DNA of 10,581 bases, taken from Patescibacteria group bacterium UBA1400. Lineage in GTDB: Bacteria > Patescibacteriota > Microgenomatia > UBA1400. The stretch covers positions 1 to 10,581 of the forward strand of contig DBQG01000005.1 of NCBI GenBank assembly GCA_002305125.1, given 5' to 3'. The notes beneath the pieces were generated by a model that was not told the origin of the DNA, did no database searches, and saw only the letters and a program-made list of their open reading frames with translations. A program made the translations under genes and the position numbers. Positions 1-5,904 of this stretch are shown here, one piece after another; the stretch's first letter is position 1, and every line of letters begins with the position of its first letter.

Positions 1-479
1 GGTTTTTTCCCAACTAAAAAGTTTAAAGATAAAAGCAACCAAAAAATCATAATGTTGTCCAGAAAAACACGGCGAAAAAGAGTAATTCCTAATGGAGAAA
101 CTAAAAAAATAGTTAAGGCCAATAAAGAAGCTAAAAAATTCCCGGTTATTTTTTTGGTAATCTTATAAACCAGCACACCTGAAAGTAAAAAAAGCACCAG
201 CATAAATACCCTACCAGTATTAACAGCCAGTCCCAAGTTAAAAAAACCCACGATCCGGTGCCATAAGGACATAAACATCCATCCGCCCGGAGCATGATCA
301 TACCAATAAGTATAAGGAGCCATTTGTTTTAACTTTAATAAAGACCATGCCTGAGATACATAAGTACCTTCATCTTCCCGGTAAGCAGGAAAGTTAAACA
401 TATTAAAACTAAATAAAACAGCTCCAGCTAGCATAACAAGAAGAAAAACAATTTTTTTTAAGTTGACTTTAGCAAACAT
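1..479 (-). CDS. GT39/PMT-like membrane glycosyltransferase, N-terminal part (cut by window edge)
   Basis: Reading the minus strand from the ATG at 479 gives 159 uninterrupted codons that run off the left edge, so the C-terminus is missing. Residues about 9-28 form a first membrane helix. The following outside loop carries an acidic motif R-E-D-E (34-37) and then Y-D-H-A-P-G-G-W (60-67). Both are hallmarks of GT-C enzymes of the GT39/PMT_2 type, in which the first loop holds the catalytic acid. More hydrophobic helices follow at about 90-106 and 115-133. Such enzymes transfer sugars from polyprenyl-phosphate donors to proteins or lipids outside the membrane. The start is supported by an upstream GAGAGGT Shine-Dalgarno-like stretch and lies 10 bp after the GT2 stop, so the two are probably co-transcribed. 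The acceptor cannot be told from this fragment. Confidence 0.8.
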   Translation of the reverse strand, partial: MFAKVNLKKIVFLLVMLAGAVLFSFNMFNFPAYREDEGTYVSQAWSLLKLKQMAPYTYWYDHAPGGWMFMSLWHRIVGFFNLGLAVNTGRVFMLVLFLLSGVLVYKITKKITGNFLASLLALTIFLVSPLGITLFRRVFLDNIMIFWLLLSLNFLVGKK

Positions 480-489
480 CAATAACCTC

Positions 490-1884
490 TCAATCTGAAC
501 CCAATCTTAACTGCCTATGCTCATTTATATGCTGAGTTTTTTCCCAGGTTAAGTTTCCCATAATAAGCCTTAATACTGCTCTTAAAGCACTTATTCCAAG
601 TAGAAATTGATAGGGCAGGTAAGTAATTAAAAGCTTTAAAGGCATCCACCAGGGATAGTAAAAACCATACTCAATGGTAAATTCATACAACCCAACATTT
701 AAAATTACAAACATAAAAAGGAATAAAAACAAAGGAATAATTGAGTATAAGGCTAGCCAAACCGGCATATCTATAAAAAACATGGAAAACAGAGAAAAAG
801 GAATATAAAGAAAGTAAAGAGCCTGAACTTCAGGCCAGGCAAGCAGGTAAGCAGCCATAAACTTGCGGCACCAGCCTTTTATATTTAACCACCCCCCTTT
901 AAAAAAAATCTGCAAAAAGCCCTGATTCCAACGGGTTCTTTGTTTAATAAAACTAAAAACATCCGGCGGAGTCTCTTCCTGGGTCGCATGACGGGCATCA
1001 TAGACAATGCTGATCTTGGCATTCTTTTTGCTTAAATTAAGACCAATCTGGGCATCTTCAGTTAAAGCCTCTTCGTCCCAGCCGCCCACTTCTTCAATAA
1101 TCCTTTTTTTCAGAAAAACCGTATTGCCTCCCAACGGAGTTACTCCCATGAAATTAAAAAAGTGAAGGGCAGATTTAAACCAAAAAAAGTATTCCAAAAT
1201 ATTAAGAGTGGAAAACCAGGACGAACGGTAGTTTACCAACTGCACGCCTGACTGGACGACATCCGCTTTATCTTTTTGCATAACCGTATTAACAATATTA
1301 AAAATATTTTTATGCGGTTCATCTTCAGCATCAAAAATAACCAAAACATCTTTAGTGGCATGAGTTAAAGCTTCATTTAAACCCTTGGGTTTATTAATAG
1401 GATAACCGTCAAAAGTAATAAGACGAATATTTTTTCTACCTAAAAGCTTAATCTGTTTCTTGGCAGCCCTTATTGTTTCCAGATCATCAACTCTACAAAT
1501 AACCAGAACTTCTTTTTTATCTTCAGGGTAATCAATCCCTGCTACTGCCTTAATAGTGTCAGCAATCACCTCCTGTTCATGTCTGGCAGGAATTAGAGCT
1601 GTAAAAGACAGCTTTGGTTTAACAAACTTTTTAGGAGACCTGGTTTTCAAAACCTGATCAGGCTCTATCCAGGCAAAAATAGTAGCATATAAAAACAGCA
1701 AAGACTGAATAATAACCAAACTGGTAATGAAAAAAACAATCAAAGAGATTATAAGCCTAGGACCTGATTGGGGAAAAACCAATCCCAACCAGAGAGGAAA
1801 AGCTAAAATTACTAAAAATAAAAAAATATAGGGTCTAAGATTATAAGTACAGGCTGGTAAAAAATTAATTTTTTTTTCACTCAT
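490..1884 (-). CDS. GT2 family processive-type membrane glycosyltransferase
   Basis: This 464-residue protein has the plan of cellulose/hyaluronan-synthase-like GT2 enzymes. Two N-terminal membrane helices (about 18-36 and 44-72) are followed by a cytosolic GT-A domain (about 92-330) and a C-terminal membrane bundle (about 342-440). Visible motifs are the nucleotide-binding start S-F-T-A-L-I-P-A-R (93-101), the metal-binding D-A-E-D (185-188), G-G-N (252-254), the T-E-D catalytic-base motif (275-277) and Q-R-T-R-W (315-319), the Q-x-x-R-W acceptor-channel signature. Together these are the D, D, D, QxxRW set, so the enzyme is probably active. It likely uses a UDP- or GDP-sugar to build or extend a glycan at the inner face of the membrane; the sugar is unknown. 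The start has an AGGA Shine-Dalgarno five bases upstream. It lies 10 bp before the GT39-like gene, and a 162-bp gap with inverted repeats precedes it. Confidence 0.88.
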   Translation of the reverse strand: MSEKKINFLPACTYNLRPYIFLFLVILAFPLWLGLVFPQSGPRLIISLIVFFITSLVIIQSLLFLYATIFAWIEPDQVLKTRSPKKFVKPKLSFTALIPARHEQEVIADTIKAVAGIDYPEDKKEVLVICRVDDLETIRAAKKQIKLLGRKNIRLITFDGYPINKPKGLNEALTHATKDVLVIFDAEDEPHKNIFNIVNTVMQKDKADVVQSGVQLVNYRSSWFSTLNILEYFFWFKSALHFFNFMGVTPLGGNTVFLKKRIIEEVGGWDEEALTEDAQIGLNLSKKNAKISIVYDARHATQEETPPDVFSFIKQRTRWNQGFLQIFFKGGWLNIKGWCRKFMAAYLLAWPEVQALYFLYIPFSLFSMFFIDMPVWLALYSIIPLFLFLFMFVILNVGLYEFTIEYGFYYPWWMPLKLLITYLPYQFLLGISALRAVLRLIMGNLTWEKTQHINEHRQLRLGSD

Positions 1885-2046
1885 GTTTATCCTAAAAAAT
1901 TTTAAAAAACCAAGTTAAAACAGTAAACAAAGTTTACTTTTCAATTATTAAAGAAAAGTAATTTTGGTGTAAGAAATGAGTAAGAGGAAAAATCTAAAAA
2001 GAGTTAAAATTTAAACCTATAATCTTTAAAGCTTAAAAAGAAAAAG
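1885..2046 (-). promoter_or_regulatory. Leader region of the GT2 operon with overlapping inverted repeats
   Basis: This non-coding gap contains two inverted repeats that share a middle arm. AGTAAAC (1922-1928) pairs with GTTTACT (1932-1938) across a 3-nt loop. TTACTTTTC (1934-1942) pairs perfectly with GAAAAGTAA (1953-1961) across a 10-nt loop. The second loop contains a possible minus-strand -10 box TTTAAT (1947-1952), but the matching -35 (TTCTTA, 1970-1975) is poor. The arms could be an operator around the -10 or competing RNA hairpins. No conserved small RNA or riboswitch was recognised. Confidence 0.4.
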
Positions 2047-2784
2047 TTAAAAATCAATCTCAAGTAAAATAGGCAGGTGGTCAGAAACCTTAGTAGGAAC
2101 AATTTTACTTTTTTTAATTTTAATATCAGGAGTGGTGAAAATATAGTCTACTCTCCAGTTTAATTTGTCTTCTTTAAAACCATGATAATCAAAAGGCTTG
2201 GTGGGCCAGGTTTTTTGGACAAAAGACGGTCCGGCAGAAGTAAGGTATTTACTTAATTGTTTAACGGCATAATCATCCGGTACAGAATTTAAATCAGCAG
2301 TTAAAGCATAGTTTTTCTTTTTTGTTTTTATAACTGAAGCAAGATTATCAATTTCTTTTTTTCTAGACTCATCAAGATTAAAATACTTAGAGTAGGAAAG
2401 ATGAACTGTTCCCACGGTCAGTTTTTTTCCTTTGATTTCAACTTCCGCTTCAATATAAACCCTTCCCTCATGGGAAGCATCCGGAGGATTGTGTTTTGGT
2501 TCTTGAACATAATTAAAGGAGGTTTTTAGAATTGGTTTTTTACTGAAGATAGCATTACCCTGACTTTCTTTATCTTCCCTCTGACTCCAGGTGTCAGCTT
2601 CTTTGTAGTAATAGTTATAACCAATTTTAGCGGCAATCTGGCTGGCCGTATCAACTCCTGCTTTTAAATTCTGGATTAACTCTTGGGCGCAGACAATATC
2701 CGGATCAAGCTTTTTAATTTCAAGAGCTATCTTGTCAGTATCCTCTTTATACCAAACATTCCATTGAAGGATTTTTACTATCAT
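2047..2784 (-). CDS. Endonuclease/exonuclease/phosphatase (EEP) family metal-dependent hydrolase
   Basis: The 245-residue protein spans a complete EEP (DNase I/ExoIII-like) domain. The motifs appear in the expected order: Q-W-N-V with the metal-site Asn (N9), C-A-Q-E (E35), the G-N-A-I-F segment (N77), T-V-H-L (H128), T-A-D-L-N-S (D164 and N166), R-V-D-Y-I-F (D213) and the terminal S-D-H-L-P pair (D235, H236). All catalytic positions are present, so it should be an active Mg-dependent phosphodiesterase or phosphomonoesterase. There is no signal peptide, so it is probably cytosolic. The family includes DNA repair nucleases, sphingomyelinase-like enzymes and inositol-phosphate phosphatases, and the sequence alone does not separate these. 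It is a single gene divergent from rlmN and shares a 74-bp intergenic region. Only a weak AGGA one base before the ATG could act as ribosome binding site. Confidence 0.88.
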   Translation of the reverse strand: MIVKILQWNVWYKEDTDKIALEIKKLDPDIVCAQELIQNLKAGVDTASQIAAKIGYNYYYKEADTWSQREDKESQGNAIFSKKPILKTSFNYVQEPKHNPPDASHEGRVYIEAEVEIKGKKLTVGTVHLSYSKYFNLDESRKKEIDNLASVIKTKKKNYALTADLNSVPDDYAVKQLSKYLTSAGPSFVQKTWPTKPFDYHGFKEDKLNWRVDYIFTTPDIKIKKSKIVPTKVSDHLPILLEIDF

Positions 2785-2793
2785 ATCCTTTTT

Positions 2794-2799
2794 ATTTTA
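2794..2799 (-). promoter_or_regulatory. Possible -10 box of the EEP gene
   Basis: On the minus strand TAAAAT lies 9 nt before the EEP start codon. A 17-nt spacer would place TTCTTA (2817-2822) as a poor -35. The region is so AT-rich that this could be chance. If real, the leader would be only a few bases long. Confidence 0.25.
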
Positions 2800-2823
2800 C
2801 TATTTTTCTTTTAAATTAAGAAT

Positions 2824-2852
2824 TTTTATCCTTCCCATCATTCCAGTATAAT
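2824..2852 (+). promoter_or_regulatory. rlmN promoter, predicted leaderless
   Basis: A perfect TATAAT box (2847-2852) ends six bases before the rlmN ATG at 2859. Transcription normally begins about seven bases after the -10 box, which falls on the A of the ATG, so the mRNA should have essentially no 5' leader. Consistent with this, there is no Shine-Dalgarno sequence. The -35 region (about 2824-2829) is only T-rich and matches the consensus poorly. The rarA promoter has the same spacing. Confidence 0.65.
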
Positions 2853-2858
2853 AAACGT

Positions 2859-3848
2859 ATGGATTTGGGCAAACTAGAGGCAAGCTTAAAAGATGAACCA
2901 AAATACAGAACCGAGCAGGTTAAGGAAGCTGTCTTTAAAAATCTTTTAACAAGCTGGGATGAAGCTAAATACTTGCCCGTCCCTCTTAAGCAGAAGCTAA
3001 AACTAAAATTTCCTTTAGCCATTAAGGCTCAACTTTACAAATCAACTGATGGGCAAAGCCAAAAGGCAGTTATCACTTTTAAAGACGAACAAAAAATAGA
3101 AACCGTTCTAATGGCAAACCGCACCGGCAGAAACAGTGTTTGTGTCTCTTCTCAGGTTGGCTGTCCGATGGGTTGTGAGTTTTGCCAAACAGGAAAAATG
3201 GGTTTAATCCGTAACTTAACAGCCGGAGAAATCATTACCCAACTTCTTTACTTTGCCCGCCTGCTGGGAACAAATAAAAGAATTGATAATGTTGTTTTTA
3301 TGGGTATGGGCGAACCGCTTCTTAATTGGGAAAATGTAGTCCAAAGCATAAAAATCATTAATGATCCTAAGGCTTTTAATATTGCCTCCAGAAAAATTTC
3401 CCTTTCCACCTGCGGCATTATTCCAGGAATTAAAAAACTGACAGACTTTCCCCTGCAAATAAACCTAGCTATCTCTTTGCATGCCCCAACCAGTAAACTT
3501 AGATCCCAGCTTATGCCGGTCAATAAAAAATATCCCCTGCCTGAGCTTATGGAAACCGTAAAACACTATGTATATAAAACCGGACGCAAAGTCATGTTTG
3601 AATATTTAATGCTCAAAGATATCAATGATTCTCCCCAGCATGCCAGACAACTGGCGAAACTTTTAGATCATCCTTTGTACTTTGTCAACTTAATTAAATA
3701 CAACTACACCCAGAGCCAGTTTCAGGCTTCAACCGAGAAGAAAATCAAAGAGTTTATGCAAACATTAAAAAACTATAACATTAATACTGCCAGAAGATAT
3801 AGTTTTGGTGAAGATATTGCTGCTGCTTGTGGACAACTGGCTACCTAA
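2859..3848 (+). CDS. rlmN: RlmN, 23S rRNA A2503 / tRNA A37 C2-methyltransferase
   Basis: This radical-SAM enzyme methylates carbon 2 of A2503 in 23S rRNA and, in studied members, A37 of certain tRNAs, which tunes the peptidyl-transfer centre. The 329-residue protein has the 4Fe-4S motif C-P-M-G-C-E-F-C (C102, C106, C109) and, seven residues upstream, the conserved Cys of C-V-S-S-Q (C95). It also has the SAM-binding G-M-G-E-P (149-153) and the methyl-carrying Cys in A-A-C-G-Q-L (C324) near the C-terminus. That last Cys, which forms the protein-RNA adduct, separates RlmN/Cfr from other radical-SAM proteins; the housekeeping context favours RlmN. It is somewhat shorter than the 384-residue E. 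coli protein, mainly at the N-terminus. It is the only plus-strand gene and its TAA stop lies 3 bp from the stop of the convergent peptidase gene, with no terminator hairpin between them. Confidence 0.96.
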   Translation: MDLGKLEASLKDEPKYRTEQVKEAVFKNLLTSWDEAKYLPVPLKQKLKLKFPLAIKAQLYKSTDGQSQKAVITFKDEQKIETVLMANRTGRNSVCVSSQVGCPMGCEFCQTGKMGLIRNLTAGEIITQLLYFARLLGTNKRIDNVVFMGMGEPLLNWENVVQSIKIINDPKAFNIASRKISLSTCGIIPGIKKLTDFPLQINLAISLHAPTSKLRSQLMPVNKKYPLPELMETVKHYVYKTGRKVMFEYLMLKDINDSPQHARQLAKLLDHPLYFVNLIKYNYTQSQFQASTEKKIKEFMQTLKNYNINTARRYSFGEDIAAACGQLAT

Positions 3849-3851
3849 AAA

Positions 3852-4421
3852 CTAATGATTTATTACAATAAATTCCCCCTCTTTTAAAGGGAAAGTTTTT
3901 AAACTTTTATCCATATAGTTTTTCAATTTCTTAAGTTCATGTTTACGATCCTGATTATAATGTCCTAAAACTTTTATGGGTAATATTCCCAATCCTTTTC
4001 TTAGATTACCTAAGCTATCAATGGAATATGCTGACAGAAAATAAGCTCCGGCAGAGGAGCCTGCTATCACTTTTCCAGAAAATAATTCCTCCAGATTTTG
4101 AATTTTGGAAAATATTAATTTAGGTTCCTCTATTTGCCTGCCTCCCCTTATATAAATAACATCTGCCTTCTTAATTTGATTAACTAAAGTAATAATATTT
4201 TTGCTGGCCATAACAAAATTAATCTTTTTACTTGGATTATTAGAGTAAAAATTATTCTTATCCTGCCTAAACTTATCAGCCCACTGAGGTTTACTGCTGG
4301 CAAAATAAACAATTAAAAGATTAACTGGTCCAGATAAATTTTTTAAAATTTCCGCAAAGAACCTCTCGTTGTTCCTTGATTTTTTACTTGTTTTTCCACC
4401 ATGTAAAATATACTTAGTCAT
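3852..4421 (-). CDS. Peptidase S51 / dipeptidase E-like (class I glutamine amidotransferase fold)
   Basis: This 189-residue protein resembles the S51 family (dipeptidase E, cyanophycinase), serine peptidases on a flavodoxin-like fold. It begins with T-K-Y-I-L-H-G-G-K, contains I-Y-I-R-G-G-R-Q (89-96, the usual Y-x-x-G-G-N region) and then the nucleophile elbow A-G-S-S-A-G-A (120-126, Ser123). The probable catalytic His lies in G-H-Y-N (H154). It is shorter than E. coli PepE (229 residues) but ends in an ordinary family-like tail (E-G-E-F-I-V), so it looks complete. Residue R95 stands where many members have Asn, which may alter substrate choice. No signal peptide, so cytosolic; in the family the role is release of Asp-X dipeptides, but substrate here is unproven. 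It is last in the rarA operon, 6 bp after DUF3795, with no clear Shine-Dalgarno. Confidence 0.82.
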   Translation of the reverse strand: MTKYILHGGKTSKKSRNNERFFAEILKNLSGPVNLLIVYFASSKPQWADKFRQDKNNFYSNNPSKKINFVMASKNIITLVNQIKKADVIYIRGGRQIEEPKLIFSKIQNLEELFSGKVIAGSSAGAYFLSAYSIDSLGNLRKGLGILPIKVLGHYNQDRKHELKKLKNYMDKSLKTFPLKEGEFIVINH

Positions 4422-4427
4422 TAATGT

Positions 4428-4760
4428 TTAGAAGAATTGTTTTTGCAATTGTTTTAATAAGTTGCATTTATAACTTTTACATTGGCTGCAGTTTTTTATC
4501 TTCCTGGCTATACCGCACTTCCTAATCAGGCATTTACTGCAATGGAAATAAATTGGTCCCTCAGACAAACAACCGGTACAATTAATATCTTCAGCTTTAA
4601 CCGGCGGTCTGTCAGGCCTATCTTTTGTATATCTTTCAGTCCACTCTTTGGCGGTTTTACTTCTCAATTTATCATCATTGTTTTTAGTGGCAATAAAGGC
4701 AGCGCAAGCGCTGCAAACCAAACCACACATACCAATATGTTTTTTAACTTTTAATTTCAT
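4428..4760 (-). CDS. DUF3795 cysteine-rich protein
   Basis: This 110-residue protein matches the DUF3795 pattern closely. The N-terminus reads M-C-G-L-V-C-S-A-C-A-A-F-I-A-T and is followed by the K-N-N-D segment. The second half has I-N-C-T-G-C-L-S-E-G, then H-C-S-K-C, R-K-C, N-C-S-Q-C and Y-K-C-N. Eleven Cys are present (12, 16, 19, 61, 64, 74, 77, 82, 91, 94, 99), arranged as C-x3-C-x2-C and several C-x2-C pairs. This arrangement suggests binding of two or more Zn ions or an Fe-S cluster; that is inference, as the family has no established function that I know of. No membrane segment or signal is visible. It starts directly at the end of the HAD gene (no gap) and 6 bp before the S51 gene, without a Shine-Dalgarno, so it is probably translated by coupling. 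Confidence 0.88.
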   Translation of the reverse strand: MKLKVKKHIGMCGLVCSACAAFIATKNNDDKLRSKTAKEWTERYTKDRPDRPPVKAEDINCTGCLSEGPIYFHCSKCLIRKCGIARKIKNCSQCKSYKCNLLKQLQKQFF

Positions 4761-5624
4761 TTAAATAAAATGTTCTAAGATTTTAATAATTCCGTTTTCA
4801 TTTACAGATGGACCTATAAAAGAAAACTCCCTGTCTTTTGCTAAAACCAAATCTTTTAAATCCTGCTTGGCATTGCCCATAGCAGCCCGGTATTGACACA
4901 ACCGGATAAACTCCCAGTCTCCTTTTGCATCTCCTACTCCCAGCATATTCTTAAAAGAAACTTTCATGTTTTTAGCTATTTCAACTGCACCGTTTCTTTT
5001 GGAAACTCCCGGAGCAGTAAGAACTCCAAACTGCAGTGGCAGAGCCGAAGGATGCAACCCCCAATAAAGGTTTAATTTTTCTGCAAAAGGCTTAAGTAGT
5101 TTGATGATTCTTTTTTTATCCTCTTCATCTTTGGCCACCAGGATTATTTTTGTTATCTTGGATTTTAAAACCTCATCTGCCAGTGACTTAACAACTCTTG
5201 GCTTTTTTAAAAGGATAGGAGTGTGCTTGGCAGTTATTTGGGAAATCTGATTTTTTTGAATAACATAGTCAGAAACAGTATAAAACTCTGTATAAACGTT
5301 TTTATCAAGAAAATACTGAATAATATTTTTTGCCAACCGGGAATTTATTAAATTCTTCTTTACAATTTTATTTTGCACTGGATTGATTATTACTCCGCCG
5401 CCGTCAGCAATATGGTAGTTATCCAAACCAATCTTTTTAATAAGCCTGCTGATGGAAAATTGAGGCTTGGCAGTACACAGGGCAATCGGAATACCCCTTT
5501 TCCTCACCTGCCTTAACTTGGCAACAACCTCAGGATGAGGATCAGGAAAGTTAAAACCAGCCTTTTCTCCGATAATAACCCCATCTACATCTAAAATAAT
5601 ACCTTTAACAGAATTTGTTGTCAT
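4761..5624 (-). CDS. HAD superfamily hydrolase, Cof/IIB type
   Basis: This 287-residue protein has the four HAD motifs. Motif I is I-I-L-D-V-D-G-V (nucleophile D12, acid/base D14) and motif II is A-L-C-T-A-K-P (T51). Lys209 in the V-S-K-R-N-G-A segment serves as motif III, and G-V-G-D-A-K-G-D-W (229-237; D232 and D236) is motif IV. The large insertion between motifs II and III (about 80-205) and the A-D-G-G-G-V-I segment (73-79) fit the C2 cap of type IIB enzymes such as Cof, sucrose-phosphate phosphatase and mannosyl-3-phosphoglycerate phosphatase. It should be a Mg-dependent, cytosolic phosphatase of a small metabolite, probably a sugar phosphate; the substrate is not readable. It begins 10 bp after the 2-TM gene, in the rarA operon, without a recognisable Shine-Dalgarno. 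Confidence 0.88.
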   Translation of the reverse strand: MTTNSVKGIILDVDGVIIGEKAGFNFPDPHPEVVAKLRQVRKRGIPIALCTAKPQFSISRLIKKIGLDNYHIADGGGVIINPVQNKIVKKNLINSRLAKNIIQYFLDKNVYTEFYTVSDYVIQKNQISQITAKHTPILLKKPRVVKSLADEVLKSKITKIILVAKDEEDKKRIIKLLKPFAEKLNLYWGLHPSALPLQFGVLTAPGVSKRNGAVEIAKNMKVSFKNMLGVGDAKGDWEFIRLCQYRAAMGNAKQDLKDLVLAKDREFSFIGPSVNENGIIKILEHFI

Positions 5625-5634
5625 TTTTATTTTT

Positions 5635-5904
5635 TTATTGCTGCTTTAAATATTTAAACCATAGGTTTTTAAAAATGGGCATGGTTAGAGTAGACAACAT
5701 AAAACCAATAGCAGGAACAATGGCGTTTAACCAGGGCCTATCTATCTTAATAGCATATAAATAAAAACCAATTGCAACATAGGTAAAAATAGCAATTAAA
5801 ATCTTTCTGGACCAGCTTGTTTCCCAGGCTTTGTCATCTTCCACTTTTCTGTTTCTTTTTTTAATTTGTTCAAGCTCTTTTTTAATTTCTGCTAATTTAT
5901 CCAT
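5635..5904 (-). CDS. Small two-TM membrane protein with N-terminal coiled coil
   Basis: The 89-residue protein starts with a charged helix (1-22, rich in Lys and Glu with Leu/Ile at heptad-like spacing) and a W-E-T-S-W-S-R-K motif (27-34). Two membrane helices follow, at about 35-52 and 59-77, and then a basic tail. The P-W-L-N-A and I-G-F-M-L-S-T-L-T segments resemble a small family that I recall from CPR and some archaeal genomes; no function is known to me. With the charged N-terminus inside, both termini would be cytoplasmic and the coiled coil could mediate oligomerisation. The ATG overlaps the rarA stop by 8 bp. It has the best Shine-Dalgarno in the window, which confirms the start and predicts efficient, independent initiation. 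Confidence 0.8.
   Translation of the reverse strand: MDKLAEIKKELEQIKKRNRKVEDDKAWETSWSRKILIAIFTYVAIGFYLYAIKIDRPWLNAIVPAIGFMLSTLTMPIFKNLWFKYLKQQ

Noticed and set aside
2041..2046. Possible terminator after the EEP gene
   Set aside because: T-rich stretches follow the stop on the minus strand, but no stable hairpin precedes them; only short self-complementary AT words such as CTTTAAAG are present.
3216..3523. Two minus-strand open frames opposite rlmN
   Set aside because: Both are antisense to the highly conserved radical-SAM core and show no family features or start signals.
4482..4754. Plus-strand 90-codon open frame antisense to DUF3795
   Set aside because: It lies wholly opposite a well-recognised Cys-rich family gene, has no ribosome binding site, and its product resembles no family I know.
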